A stretch of 64,000 nt of DNA, taken from an uncultured Bacteroidales bacterium (lineage in GTDB: Bacteria; Bacteroidota; Bacteroidia; Bacteroidales; Paludibacteraceae). The position numbers and the translations under genes were made by a program. Positions within the stretch are counted from its first letter, which is position 1. Every line of letters begins with the position of its first letter. Below, piece by piece: positions 10,501 to 16,296 of this stretch. The notes under the pieces were generated by a model. The model was given only the letters and a program-made list of their open reading frames with translations, was not told the origin of the DNA and searched no databases. The stretch covers positions 269,244-333,243 of the forward strand of contig ONPG01000003.1 in the NCBI GenBank assembly GCA_900319645.1, given 5' to 3'.

Positions 10501-11552
10501 ATGTAGTAGTTTGTCTCTCCAAGACGCTCCATGCACACCAAACGGTCGATGGTATAGATCTTCTTCTTTTGGGTGTATTTCTCCGGCGTTACAGCAAAGT
10601 TTGTATTGTATTGCTTATAATCCTGCTCGTCGTACGCGAAAAAATACGAATCCGGGCAAATAGAAGTCAACGGATCATTCAGTATATACAAACGGAAAAT
10701 TGTACGCGGGGTGTTATGGTGTTTATCTTTATTACCAAAAGCATACAATGCCTGACCCGGTAGAGCCTCTGCTTCATTGTTACTATACTGTATAGTTTTA
10801 AGAGTTTTATTGAAACCAACCAATGAAGCATTGGTGTAAGAATAAGGAGCGTTGCCTCGCGGGATATCCAACCAATAGACTTCGCGATAAGGCAGACCTA
10901 AGAAACCATAACCCTTCTCTCCATTGAATCGACCTTGGGCATCTTGATCCGTTCTGCCCTCCAGGGCTGTTAATCTTTTATTCGGGTCAAACGTGGTTAC
11001 GGTTGAGTAGTTCGTCGGTACGACAAAGACGGCGTTACAGATATTTTTATTATCCTTTTCTCTGGTCAAATTGCCTCGATACATGTGCGCTTTTCCCGGA
11101 TAGGTAAGCAATGTATAGGAATCTCCATCGGGGTTGGTACTCCACATCGTATAGGCGATGCCATCTATTGGATAGAGAGCACCTGAACCACTGTTGCGGA
11201 ATGGTACCGGGGCGTCTATCGTCCAGATAGAAGTAGATGACGGCTCGGTTGCGTCGGGTGCTTGAGGAATCAACTTGAGGATGTTTCCTTTTCCTTGTGG
11301 CGCATCCCCATCTACATCCCAGTTCGTGTAGTTAAAATAGCCACCCGTATAACTCGGATAATGGCACACGAAATACTCCTCTCCATTCACCATCGTGGAC
11401 AGCAAAATCTTGTCACCCGGTTTAAGATTAACCACCAAACCTCCATCCGTCGGCGTAAAATCGTAAACGGCGCCAAAACTCTTTATTGGGAACAATACAA
11501 GGGCTAACAACAACACCCGAATTCCGAAAGTGCGCAAGCGATTCTCCTTCAT
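1575..11552 (-). CDS. Giant secreted surface protein with InlB-type repeat and C-terminal tag
   Basis: About 3,325 residues. I place the start at the ATG at 11552 (MKENRLRTFGIRVLLLALVL), which gives a clean signal peptide; an in-frame start 12 codons upstream gives a poor one. Around residues 570-620 is a Listeria-Bacteroides (InlB B-type) repeat with the core NGYNFRGWYTKADTT. Around residue 2,100 is a segment that looks like a MAM/galactose-binding jelly roll (SAGQVAAISLETQLCEGQQ, then FIIDDMRIFAS). The last 30 residues form a tag (KIVKDGHVLILRDGHVYTM, then LGQQIQ) shared with other secreted proteins here. No catalytic motif was recognised, so it is probably an adhesin or matrix protein. A strong promoter lies at 11683-11714. 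It is the first gene of a likely three-gene operon. Confidence 0.85.
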   Translation of the reverse strand: MKENRLRTFGIRVLLLALVLFPIKSFGAVYDFTPTDGGLVVNLKPGDKILLSTMVNGEEYFVCHYPSYTGGYFNYTNWDVDGDAPQGKGNILKLIPQAPDATEPSSTSIWTIDAPVPFRNSGSGALYPIDGIAYTMWSTNPDGDSYTLLTYPGKAHMYRGNLTREKDNKNICNAVFVVPTNYSTVTTFDPNKRLTALEGRTDQDAQGRFNGEKGYGFLGLPYREVYWLDIPRGNAPYSYTNASLVGFNKTLKTIQYSNNEAEALPGQALYAFGNKDKHHNTPRTIFRLYILNDPLTSICPDSYFFAYDEQDYKQYNTNFAVTPEKYTQKKKIYTIDRLVCMERLGETNYYMTDYMNVPMSDSTYYYVGYKNKYCSTDQGDAFNSQFDSIQTLKLQHMDIRAPRGAFGRMIVDTTQTSKQNLGVEFRPAGVFLKVDAGGGRYRNLEMHPEPGDTSWICNEMWTITDAYAALTIKATLYSGAEFSDEDEGFDIDGWSEYVVGNTVPLAGGGGTVTGGMTGWARVYTNKSTANGGLEFVRAEKDKYVRYDNNGHYGATLPNTHAKAEETRVVLSEPRLINGYNFRGWYTKADTTAGDGTWYKPGDVVDLSAFAGDSLILYAQAKYTGGISVALSFIHPTDGKRYFLTHPNSDAPRYATARHFTDWTNTYQGMANAENRDPKYMSTYLIVGNNTVCAECADGEYVLDPKREMVHGAVDSVMFYEHFMPAEEEYIGLYYVAGEFNKVLANNTWAGLFKSSKGWPDPMSPCIDSTKLFTTHYLDRNGEGKIQKNDFPDECGDTVYYNPATGYFDGSKSLVTNFTISGVGVVDEHYVVLPDTTVEWTDTITFGFHQDEAIENPVWSKLIGKQLMLQMMVGDKITYFHPNDNKIITEYTQMRLSSNYRLDETFEYIRDARVESLGEVVQDEDKPHMNDRLEKNYFGRLVTSGLNTPVVNVRYEGEYIDIIDTIRITLRPLGPNKIKEYYGRWKEGAPGLHIRPDGSRYRDIIVRTKTAHHGAVETKLVLTPENPVYNFSPLANASKQLNFTLAKVLSRQLHDIDENVLGEEILESEEVTSELHLASTLCSFTSEGASSSYFTIDKDKTVSDHITLVTKDDNTLGNNLDTLIISTNETVEGVNYPVRGRVPLMQASLEGAELIWSVMDGGTRYFITAGTGGLIFRRYTQDGSTLKQRDTKNALIKGSLDAANSSNRYITPWKYTYISQANQQLTLRTEYDVNLDFVINGSSEPDVASTGAATLTYEYTNVYVNSNANFEEQVILQFGADKWLKFTGGETPSLTLTTNKKEASVFSWGYLLQEYNLLNNGPYPDHSEAEFGYNSLDPVQIKTRYKAYKEYSMLLDNKVVYCCREDENDIADLIDPAPGKEWKTNCSITQIHDRRFDEGASGLSITTNRSTLITTITPSGDSPAGTTNVVDTLDVVISLQPGAPEYRFKDKWSSFTSVDDAHLKIPLIRKAYHQVPFDSVLCVVENDEYNYAFPPTITVDEDEHKFTLHTLRHVGENILDVDNHVVSSIRDSDSTADLTDAMDLTSIARAEVRLIDEYGNTPSWCEISGRTSNTITMRCKENGIRSPRVAYLYFAYVVNDGSHDRYVNFRLSVSQASLFKYDNNQTLHHSEGASGDPLDANGMQQVHENRRILYYYNPAATDYADQDVELPVRERSFYGWWRWFNLTPGSEDQDIADEYWVAPPRNTGKYNYPYRIIGDSVPDGKGGKKLVTQGRYTVFQYPSRNYGSKTDPPAKSPLVVPPTGKETVTYAVELSNYMDNLPVSMKYVNQIDTARLDTMEDIIEPTLSLREIFELRPWTEMAAQMENYKSPATGPFENEKYMEDHEIMAPTGNRLLLNTEQRYNYDNLRKGGHSESLLGYYMRDDNWETGGWSDARKDTMIWVAGWDAEALWYTYNPKTKTYERCSHRVTEGDDFLDVPAKSSIAEGREADTVYYCLRARSQKTTGTGDGEKTVDGDYYFNICRWKVIYHRPAKYGPLQENKVGGVDKAIITNDEIEQNYEVLEYLDFDYNKPGSDYHVYPHPLPWADATYGYSYPKTPALPDNRYHNDFAENFPNGGEYGIINRIPYSNFWHKMEQHGGAENGYMIYCDGMASAGQVAAISLETQLCEGQQMFFSGYVGNPSSQKDKANPNFLFSVQGWDDKADKWVDVTSYMTGDIQPSNKWSQIYFPISTKGSYEKFRVRIYNMASNFDGNDFIIDDMRIFASKPPLIAYQANTTCVEEGESDSLTHVVLRVDYQGFNNDKYNGKDVYYTVHKVKGTDTTFVPMVDGYINETRVPHKTESPKRDTIYGQIKMPPFHYEPQHDDSIFSNLSDLIYRFEHTDGATKFRMGYIYENVDDSIRPVLYVIHKAVMTAEANKSYKVRMSLSYRDLHNSICAMTSDLKVSNRMTLVLNGEEEPENVVVGMCANTTYDISLRVKGSLLRDSLAPVDINGSCMDDWLLYADTTDAKSLERYGYKYKDIKKVLTEILRCDPDGTTNANQFARNLSEVSRNEMVRIQGEQHVTLSDGVVAYTLLSDLVNNGYLTLYQSKMTATIASGDSVQYIIFPIVGTGSDAMLDMAVEVCPTPVFVKLKPTLGGDVPMKLGGFTRSEAEEKEPAVILADQITANSEIAIPVDAMDVQTALDTVVLLSTNDPEYREGIHFIRLLPDIKWEREMLRENYYETGDTIKLSPAPNSNYRMRPGYNYTFTIQMMTWGGFPTLSPSGCAVGSVPFTLSVVPDYVRWDPKSENGEWNNPDNWVGINQHNQPIHEDAHFVPLATTSVVIPPMTDGLPYPELTAPKVVGVVKKTGYQYNTCDSIRFMPGTAMANQQLLNYNGAVVDMTTPNETWALRSAPVTGMLSGDVFISNADQTGHTTPWEVGPFDARGRNATTGNASFWLSQYNRSAVHKGNNFNEDDTNYTAEADWTRVTNGMDLSLPAAYGWAIYTRTASGQDAIVRLPKNDDVYYYYTRSGEKVEDMYEHNLRSTRDTEADGSGKAGKLAYQTTAGSQSYTLSNAVDANMFVFGNPTMGYIDIWGFLADNSLKPEFDYINSSGEYITIGRDAAMLTSNTITNPERYLPPMHAIVVKMTDETTGQRLEVHLDTTRVVTKVSQVKPLSAPRRANAKGVKKGIMTVTAVNPASSRCTSRLLIGQGYHAAVIDGEDAMLTTVNIDNYSNTSAPATPFNIYASEGGYGLSIDLRDEVMNVPISFYMSELPFEPVTHLWFTGVNNIDGTLVLYDALMESEREIVDGIRIDIETPPVSHQARYYIRRKGFTPGEGPTNPITTGSDLIGGDEVNAIKIVKDGHVLILRDGHVYTMLGQQIQ

Positions 11553-11588
11553 AATCATAACTTTTTCAATCATACAATCTATAAACAA

Positions 11589-11852
11589 TACTAATACTCA
11601 AAACTCTCTGTTTGCTCCTTTTTACAGGCAAACAAGAGAGGCGAAACTTTATATACTTAGGTATATACAAAGAAATTTGCCGCAAAGTTACGACATTTTT
11701 TTGACCAATGCAAATATTTTTGTCGAAAAATGCGTAATAATGTCATATTGCAACATAGACTTGTCAATTTTTCACACTTTTTTTCTTTTTGTAGAAACAA
11801 ATTGAAGACAAAATAAAAAGTGAGCGAAATCGGAAAGAGAGAAAAACAAAAA
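11589..11852. other. Gap between giant gene and tRNA operon
   Basis: No protein gene is supported. The stretch holds the AT-rich leader and promoter of the giant gene (11683-11714) and the poly-T tail of the tRNA operon terminator (11841-11852). The rest is A/T-rich with no further signal I can identify. Confidence 0.6.
11683..11714 (-). promoter_or_regulatory. Bacteroidetes-type promoter for the giant secreted protein
   Basis: On the minus strand TTTG (11714-11711) is followed after exactly 20 bases by TAACTTTG (11690-11683), matching the -33/-7 consensus of Bacteroidetes. Transcription should begin near 11676, giving a leader of roughly 120 bases with a small hairpin (TATATAC/GTATATA near 11648-11671). 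Confidence 0.75.
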
Positions 11853-11880
11853 GTGAGACGATTCTCACGAACCGTCTCAC
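11841..11880 (-). terminator. Rho-independent terminator of the tRNA operon
   Basis: GTGAGACG (11853-11860) and CGTCTCAC (11873-11880) form an 8-bp perfect stem with a 12-base loop, followed on the minus strand by TTTTTGTTTTT. It lies about 40 bases after the last tRNA. Confidence 0.75.
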
Positions 11881-11918
11881 CCCATCAGTATGAAACAAAA
11901 ACTTTACTTTCTCTTGCG

Positions 11919-12002
11919 TGCGCAGGATGAGACTCGAACTCACACGATCTTGCGACCACTACCCCCTCAAAGTAGCGTGTATACCAATTTCACCACCTGC
12001 GC
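11919..12002 (-). tRNA. tRNA-Leu(GAG)
   Basis: 84 bases folding as a class II tRNA. The acceptor stem is GCGCAGG/CCTGCGC with discriminator A. The anticodon loop TTGAGGG carries GAG between CTACT and GGTAG. There is a long variable arm and the T-loop GTTCGAGTC. CCA is not encoded. It is the last tRNA of the three-gene operon. Confidence 0.93.
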
Positions 12003-12129
12003 GTCGCGTTCGGCAACAAGGTCGCATTGACTGACCGCGCAGCGGTCATTAGGGCGACTTGTGCCTCCGCTCTCCCCAAAAATTAAAATTTTCGGGGACC
12101 CCATAAAGGGGCAATTTAAAAGATCACTG

Positions 12130-12211
12130 TGCCCAGAACAGGACTCGAACCTGCACACCTCGCGGCATGCGCACCTGAAACGCACGCGTCTACCAATTCC
12201 GCCATCTGGGC
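12130..12211 (-). tRNA. tRNA-Leu(CAG)
   Basis: 82 bases, class II. The acceptor is GCCCAGA/TCTGGGC with discriminator A; the anticodon loop TTCAGGT carries CAG between TGCGT and GCGCA. The variable arm and T-loop GTTCGAGTC are present, and CCA is not encoded. It is the middle gene of the tRNA operon. Confidence 0.93.
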
Positions 12212-12327
12212 GCGCTTGCATCAATACTTCGCGTGACTCGCGGCATGCCGCTCGATTACGCCTATGTATTGTGCTACGCTTTTCGGTCTGCAAAACTGCG
12301 TTTTACATCCCGAGGTTTGTTGGACCC

Positions 12328-12352
12328 TTTTTTGTCGTACGACAAAAAAAAA
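12328..12352. terminator. T/A-flanked palindrome between tRNA genes
   Basis: A perfect dyad centred on GTCGTACGAC is flanked by T6 on the left and A9 on the right. It sits just 3' of tRNA-Gly on the minus strand and could act as a weak terminator or a processing site between tRNA-Gly and the tRNA-Leu pair. Confidence 0.4.
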
Positions 12353-12354
12353 GG

Positions 12355-12429
<75 letters not shown>

Positions 12430-12515
12430 AACTTTCTTTTAAAACTACTCTCTAAAAGATCGCTTGCCTTCGTCCTTTCGAGAGGTAAAAACTCCTTCAT
12501 TTCCGAAAGCGGGTG

Positions 12516-12547
12516 CAAAAGTACTGCTTTTTTTTGACATGACCAAA
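12516..12547 (-). promoter_or_regulatory. Promoter of the tRNA operon
   Basis: On the minus strand TTTG (12547-12544), a 20-base spacer, then TACTTTTG (12523-12516). It is correctly placed about 85 bases upstream of tRNA-Gly. It shares the element GGTCATGTCAAAAAA with the rpsF promoter region 200 bases away. Confidence 0.75.
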
Positions 12548-12746
12548 TATTTTTGAAAAAAAATGCAAAAAAAATGCATTTTCTTGTTTTTTTGCCCCAA
12601 AATCGGGTAAAAAAGGGTGTTTTCGGGTCCAATTTGTATCCACTCGTCCTCCGCTCATCGTCGGCTTAACGTCGGCTCCATGTTATGTTGTTAACCAACA
12701 AAAGATGCTAAAAAAAGATGTCAAAAACAAAAAAAATGCGAAAAAA

Positions 12747-12778
12747 TTTGGTCATGTCAAAAATTTGTTGTAATTTTG
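12747..12778 (+). promoter_or_regulatory. Promoter of the rpsF operon
   Basis: TTTG (12747-12750), 20 bases, TAATTTTG (12771-12778). The predicted transcription start is near 12785, giving a leader of about 83 bases before rpsF. Confidence 0.75.
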
Positions 12779-12784
12779 CACGCT

Positions 12785-12867
12785 TTTTCGCCACGTGTGC
12801 ATACACATACACGGGCGGATACGCACAAGTAAACATTATTAATAATTAAATCATCCAATTTACTACA
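12785..12867 (+). promoter_or_regulatory. rpsF leader, candidate S6:S18 autoregulatory structure
   Basis: The leader contains CGTGT and ACACG arms separated by about ten bases, followed by GGGCGG. S6:S18 complexes are known to bind structured rpsF leaders in many bacteria with a stem flanked by C/G-rich unpaired bases. The match here is by position and general shape only. Confidence 0.3.
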
Positions 12868-13218
12868 ATGGTAAATCATTATGAAGCTGCCTTCGTTTTG
12901 ACACCCGTTTTGTCTGAGCCGCAGACAAAGGAGGCAGTAGAAAAATTCGAGAATCTTCTCACGCAGAACGGCGGTACCGTTTTGAACCGTGAGGAGTGGG
13001 GCTTGAAGCAGCTTGCTTACCCTATCCAAGGTAAAAATTCGGGATTCTACTTCATTCTTCAGTTTGACGCAGAGCCCGCAGTAATCGCTACCCTCGAGAC
13101 CGAGTTCCGTCGTGACGAGCGCGTGATCCGCTTCCTGACGACCCGTCTTGACAAGTACGCATTTGAGTACGCCGAGAAGCGTCGTGGTAAAAAACAATCT
13201 AACAATGAGGAGGCTTAA
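12868..13218 (+). CDS. rpsF: 30S ribosomal protein S6
   Basis: 116 residues. The S6 fold is recognisable: an N-terminal [17 protein letters not shown] strand, [20 protein letters not shown] in the middle, then the helix with [16 protein letters not shown]6 binds the central domain of 16S rRNA together with S18. The family is usually 95-135 residues, so the length is normal. The C-terminus is a basic/acidic tail ([14 protein letters not shown]). rpsR follows after 2 bases, consistent with translational coupling. The promoter at 12747 drives the cluster, and a structured leader may give S6:S18 feedback. Confidence 0.97.
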   Translation: MVNHYEAAFVLTPVLSEPQTKEAVEKFENLLTQNGGTVLNREEWGLKQLAYPIQGKNSGFYFILQFDAEPAVIATLETEFRRDERVIRFLTTRLDKYAFEYAEKRRGKKQSNNEEA

Positions 13219-13220
13219 TC

Positions 13221-13487
13221 ATGGCACAGAATGACGAAATCCGCTATCTGACTCCGCAACAGACGGACCAGAAAAAGAAAAAGTACTGCCGTTTCAAGAA
13301 GAGCGGCATCAAGTACATCGATTACAAAGATCCTGAGTTCCTCAAGAAGTTCCTGAACGAGCAGGGCAAGATCCTTCCCCGCCGTATCACCGGTACTTCG
13401 CTGAAGTTCCAGCGCAAAGTGGCTCAGGCGGTTAAGAAAGCACGCCACCTGGCTCTGCTGCCTTACGTAACCGATATGATGAAGTAA
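13221..13487 (+). CDS. rpsR: 30S ribosomal protein S18
   Basis: 88 residues. The typical S18 core is present: [20 protein letters not shown], then [20 protein letters not shown] and [13 protein letters not shown]18 forms a heterodimer with S6 on the 30S platform. It is placed 2 bases after rpsF and 33 bases before rplI, the standard bacterial order. The N-terminus carries a short Gln/Lys-rich extension (about residues 1-18). Confidence 0.97.
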   Translation: MAQNDEIRYLTPQQTDQKKKKYCRFKKSGIKYIDYKDPEFLKKFLNEQGKILPRRITGTSLKFQRKVAQAVKKARHLALLPYVTDMMK

Positions 13488-13520
13488 TTGTTTAACCGAC
13501 TTAATTGAAAGGAAAAAATT

Positions 13521-13964
13521 ATGGAAGTAATTCTGATTCAAGACCTTGCAAACCTCGGTTTCAAGAATGACATCGTAAAAGTACGCGACGGCTACGGACG
13601 CAACTACCTTCTGCCGCAGAAGATTGCTATCATCGCCAACGAGAGCAACCGCAAGCAGTTGGCAGAGAACCTGAAACAGCAGGCTCACAAAGCCGCAAAA
13701 ATCCTGGCTGACGCTCAGGCACTCGAGGCTAAACTGGCTGAGACCGTAATCGAGGTAAAAGTAAAAGCAAACGAAGACGGCAAGATCTTCGGTACCGTTA
13801 CCACGCAGAACATCTCTGACGCACTCAAAGCACAGGAGATCCTGATCGACAAGAAGGTGATCACCATCGCCGAGCCGATCAAGCAACTGGGTGAGTACAC
13901 CGCACAGGCTCGTCTCCATCGTGAGGTTAAAGCTGACATCAAACTGAATGTAGTAGCTGAGTAA
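13521..13964 (+). CDS. rplI: 50S ribosomal protein L9
   Basis: 147 residues. The N-terminal domain begins MEVILIQDLANLGFKNDIVK, with the conserved VRDGYGRNYLLPQKIA rRNA-binding loop. A long connecting helix (about residues 41-75) and a C-terminal domain containing KIFGTVTTQNI and HREVKADIKLNVV follow. Length matches the family (about 148). L9 binds 23S rRNA near the L1 stalk and affects frame maintenance. It is the third gene of the rpsF operon. Confidence 0.97.
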   Translation: MEVILIQDLANLGFKNDIVKVRDGYGRNYLLPQKIAIIANESNRKQLAENLKQQAHKAAKILADAQALEAKLAETVIEVKVKANEDGKIFGTVTTQNISDALKAQEILIDKKVITIAEPIKQLGEYTAQARLHREVKADIKLNVVAE

Positions 13965-13969
13965 AATTG

Positions 13970-14102
13970 ATTTACGATAGGACGATTGACGATTGAACGA
14001 ATGATTGTTCAATTGAAGAAATTGTTCGATGATCCGCTATAAATCGTCAATAAAATAAAATCGTCAATAAATCGTAAATCGTAAATCGTTAAATCGTCAA
14101 TT
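13970..14102. repeat. Degenerate AATCGTCAAT-type short tandem repeats
   Basis: The gap between rplI and rpmE2 is largely built from variants of ATCGTCAAT, ATCGTAA and ATTGTTCAAT in tandem, with spacing of about 7-12 bases. Related ATCGTC repeats fill 21551-21648. No gene or clear promoter was found in it. Confidence 0.7.
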
Positions 14103-14118
14103 AAAAATTTGATTTTTT

Positions 14119-14373
14119 ATGAAAAAAGGAATTCATCCGGAAAACTACCGCGTAGTGGTTTTCAAAGATATGTCTGACGGTACTCAGTTCTTCAGCCGCT
14201 CTACTGCTGCCACGAAGGATACCATCGAAATCGACGGCGTTCAGTATCCGCTGATCAAGCTCGAGATCTCGAACACGAGTCACCCGTTCTACACCGGTAA
14301 ATCCAAACTGGTGGACACCGCTGGTCGTGTGGACAAATTTATGTCTCGCTACGGCAATCGCACTCGCAAGTAA
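14119..14373 (+). CDS. rpmE2: 50S ribosomal protein L31 type B
   Basis: 84 residues. It begins MKKGIHPENYRVVVFKDMSD and contains DGVQYPLIKLEISNTSHPFY, then TGKSKLVDTAGRVDKF. This is the zinc-free (C-minus, type B) L31: the Cys residues of the type A protein are absent, and there is the usual type B insertion before the SHPFYTGK segment. It contacts 5S rRNA and the 30S head. It is followed by a strong terminator (14386-14422). A repeat-filled gap separates it from rplI, so it may have its own promoter, though I see no good consensus. Confidence 0.96.
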   Translation: MKKGIHPENYRVVVFKDMSDGTQFFSRSTAATKDTIEIDGVQYPLIKLEISNTSHPFYTGKSKLVDTAGRVDKFMSRYGNRTRK

Positions 14374-14385
14374 TCATTGCGACCA

Positions 14386-14422
14386 AATACGGGCGGGCAT
14401 TTTGTCCGCCCGTATTGTTTAT
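14386..14422 (+). terminator. Rho-independent terminator after rpmE2
   Basis: AATACGGGCGG (14386-14396) pairs perfectly with CCGCCCGTATT (14406-14416) around a 9-base loop; GTTTATTTT follows. Confidence 0.85.
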
Positions 14423-14466
14423 TTTCACTTACCAACACATCGTTATTCCGGTAAAACGTAATCGCT

Positions 14467-15255
14467 ATGCAAAACACACAACTCTGGCGCGCCCTCGGCC
14501 GCAATTTCATCATCTCCATCATCCTTTTCGGAGCCTTGTTAGGACTCCTCTGGCTCGTGGAATGGATCCTCAATTGTCAATTGTCAATTGTCAATTATCA
14601 ATTACTCAAGTGGAGCAATCCCGCCTGGGTGGTCGGTATTCCCGCCTCCGTCATCGGCGTAGCCTATATCCTTACCGTGCGCGACCCGCACAACTACACC
14701 GGCTTCTATGCCGGCATCGTCATGTCTTTCCTGCTGGGCATTCAGTTCCTGCTGCAACAGCAATACGATAGCACTTTCCTCTATTTCTTCGTCTTCATCC
14801 CCTTCCAGATGATGTCGATCTACAAATGGAGCCGCAACAAAAACGACGGAGGAGCCAGCTTCGAGCCGAAGTTCCTCGACACCCCGCGTCTGATACTCTC
14901 TGTCGCCATGCTCATCTTCATCACAGCAGGCGACTTCCTGATTATGAACTACGCCATCAACGGCTCACTCTCCTTCAGCAACGGACGCGAAGTGATCATC
15001 CTGCTCCTCAACGGACTGCTCATCTCCTCCTCTTTCCTCGCCAACTACTGGCTCATCTACCGCAAAACCGACTCGTGGATATACTGGCTCATCTATAGCC
15101 TTGCCGGCATCGGGCTGTTTATCCTCATCGGAAACGTCTTCTCCATCGTCCTCTTCACGTTCTTCCTCGTCATCAACATGACAGCAGGACTCGCCTGGAT
15201 CAAGGCCACCAAACCGGAGAATATGGGCTGGCTGGCAATGTTTAATAAAGAATAA
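14467..15255 (+). CDS. pnuC: PnuC-family vitamin/nucleoside transporter
   Basis: 262 residues with about seven hydrophobic segments. PnuC-family features are visible: a membrane-embedded FFVFIPFQMMSIYKWSRN motif after the fourth helix (aromatic/Gln region and the conserved W), and a TDSWIYWLIYSLAG segment. Members import nicotinamide riboside, riboflavin or thiamine by facilitated diffusion driven by intracellular phosphorylation; the substrate cannot be told here, and no TPP or FMN riboswitch was seen upstream. The first helix is followed by a tract of CAATTGT 7-mers (14570-14604) read in frame as LNCQLSIVNYQLL, which is not a family feature. Confidence 0.85.
   Translation: MQNTQLWRALGRNFIISIILFGALLGLLWLVEWILNCQLSIVNYQLLKWSNPAWVVGIPASVIGVAYILTVRDPHNYTGFYAGIVMSFLLGIQFLLQQQYDSTFLYFFVFIPFQMMSIYKWSRNKNDGGASFEPKFLDTPRLILSVAMLIFITAGDFLIMNYAINGSLSFSNGREVIILLLNGLLISSSFLANYWLIYRKTDSWIYWLIYSLAGIGLFILIGNVFSIVLFTFFLVINMTAGLAWIKATKPENMGWLAMFNKE
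14570..14604 (+). repeat. 7-bp tandem repeat inside pnuC
   Basis: Units CAATTGT, CAATTGT, CAATTGT, CAATTAT and CAATTAC occur in tandem. The tract keeps the pnuC frame open and adds a hydrophilic loop after the first membrane helix. The same AATTGTC/TTGATAA family recurs in intergenic DNA and inside ileS and the MATE gene. Confidence 0.85.
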
Positions 15256-15309
15256 ATCGAAATATCGGTATATCGACATATCGGTATATCGAAATATCGA
15301 AATATCGAA
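15254..15309. repeat. 8-bp tandem repeats of AAATATCG/GTATATCG
   Basis: Six units of the form NNATATCG lie between the pnuC stop and the rluA-type start. The tract begins within the pnuC stop codon region. Confidence 0.85.
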
Positions 15310-15313
15310 GATT

Positions 15314-16285
15314 ATGATAAAACGCAAACAAGACACCGTATTGAAAGTCACCGAACCGGCTGCACTCATGGATTTCCTGATTGCCAAAATGGGCGGTATG
15401 GCCAAGTCCTCAGTCAAACAACTGCTCGGACAGCGTCGCGTCAAAGTGGGTAACGCCGTACAGACCCGGCACGACTACGCCCTCCAACCCGGCGACACCG
15501 TTACCGTCTCTTCCGGACGCGGCAACTCCCAACTCACCCACCCCAAACTGCGCATCGTCTATGAGGACGACGACCTCATCGTGGTCAACAAACAGCCGGG
15601 CCTGCTTACCGTAGCCGCTACGCCCGGTTCCTCCGAGACCACCGCGTTCTCTATCCTGCGCGCGTACGTAAAAAAACAGAACGCGCGCGCGGGCGTGTAC
15701 GTAGTGCACCGGCTCGACCGTGAGACATCCGGCCTGCTCGTCTTCGCGCGCTCCGAACAACTGCAACACTATATGCGCCAATATTGGCGTGATTTGGTCA
15801 CCGAGCGAACCTATATAGCCCTCGCCGAAGGAGTCCTCACACCTCCCGAAGGCAAGATCACCACATGGCTCACCGAGGACAAACGCAACGCCGTGGTCTA
15901 TTCCTCGCCCGTGGACGACGGTGGCGACATCGCCATCACCAACTACAAGGTACTCAAAACTTCACAAACCCCACCTCAACCCTCCCCACAAGGGAGGGAG
16001 AATGGGCGGCTCATCTCCTCCCTTGAGGGGAGGTCGGGAGGGGTTGTTTATTCCCTCGTCGAATTGCATTTGGAAACAGGCCGTACCAACCAGATCCGCG
16101 TCCACCTCGCTTCCAAAGGTTGTCCCGTGGTGGGTGACCGCAAATACGGCCACGGCAACGAATCCAGCCCTATCGACCGCCTCTGCCTGCATGCCAAAGT
16201 GCTGGAGTTCATCCACCCCGTGACTGAGAAGAAAGTCCGTTTCGAGTCACCCGTACCTAAAGAATTCAACAGAGTGTTACAATAA
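15314..16285 (+). CDS. RluA-family 23S/tRNA pseudouridine synthase
   Basis: 323 residues. An S4 RNA-binding domain is present near residues 15-65 (KMGGMAKSSVKQLLGQRRVK), then the catalytic domain with HRLDRETSGLLVFARS (catalytic Asp near residue 134) and later ETGRTNQIRVHLASKGCPVV and GDRKYG. It converts uridine to pseudouridine in rRNA or tRNA; the exact site cannot be predicted. Between about residues 217 and 243, in a loop before the last conserved block, sits an in-frame insertion (KTSQTPPQPSPQG, then SSLEGRSGG) formed by a G/C-rich inverted-repeat element. SGNH esterase follows after 11 bases. Confidence 0.9.
   Translation: MIKRKQDTVLKVTEPAALMDFLIAKMGGMAKSSVKQLLGQRRVKVGNAVQTRHDYALQPGDTVTVSSGRGNSQLTHPKLRIVYEDDDLIVVNKQPGLLTVAATPGSSETTAFSILRAYVKKQNARAGVYVVHRLDRETSGLLVFARSEQLQHYMRQYWRDLVTERTYIALAEGVLTPPEGKITTWLTEDKRNAVVYSSPVDDGGDIAITNYKVLKTSQTPPQPSPQGRENGRLISSLEGRSGGVVYSLVELHLETGRTNQIRVHLASKGCPVVGDRKYGHGNESSPIDRLCLHAKVLEFIHPVTEKKVRFESPVPKEFNRVLQ
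15957..16047. repeat. G/C-rich inverted-repeat element inserted in frame in the pseudouridine synthase gene
   Basis: Contains CCTCCCCACAAGGGAGGGAG and CTCCTCCCTTGAGGGGAGG as nested inverted repeats with outer arms AACCCC/GGGGTT. The length is compatible with the frame and no stop is introduced. A related hairpin (CTTCCCTCTCC/AGAGAGGGAAG) lies in the LD-carboxypeptidase gene. Confidence 0.7.
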
Positions 16286-16296
16286 TTCAAACCACT

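Noticed and set aside
14374-14466. Riboswitch upstream of the PnuC-type transporter
   Set aside because: The gap is short and mostly occupied by the rpmE2 terminator; no TPP, FMN or NAD riboswitch core was found by eye.
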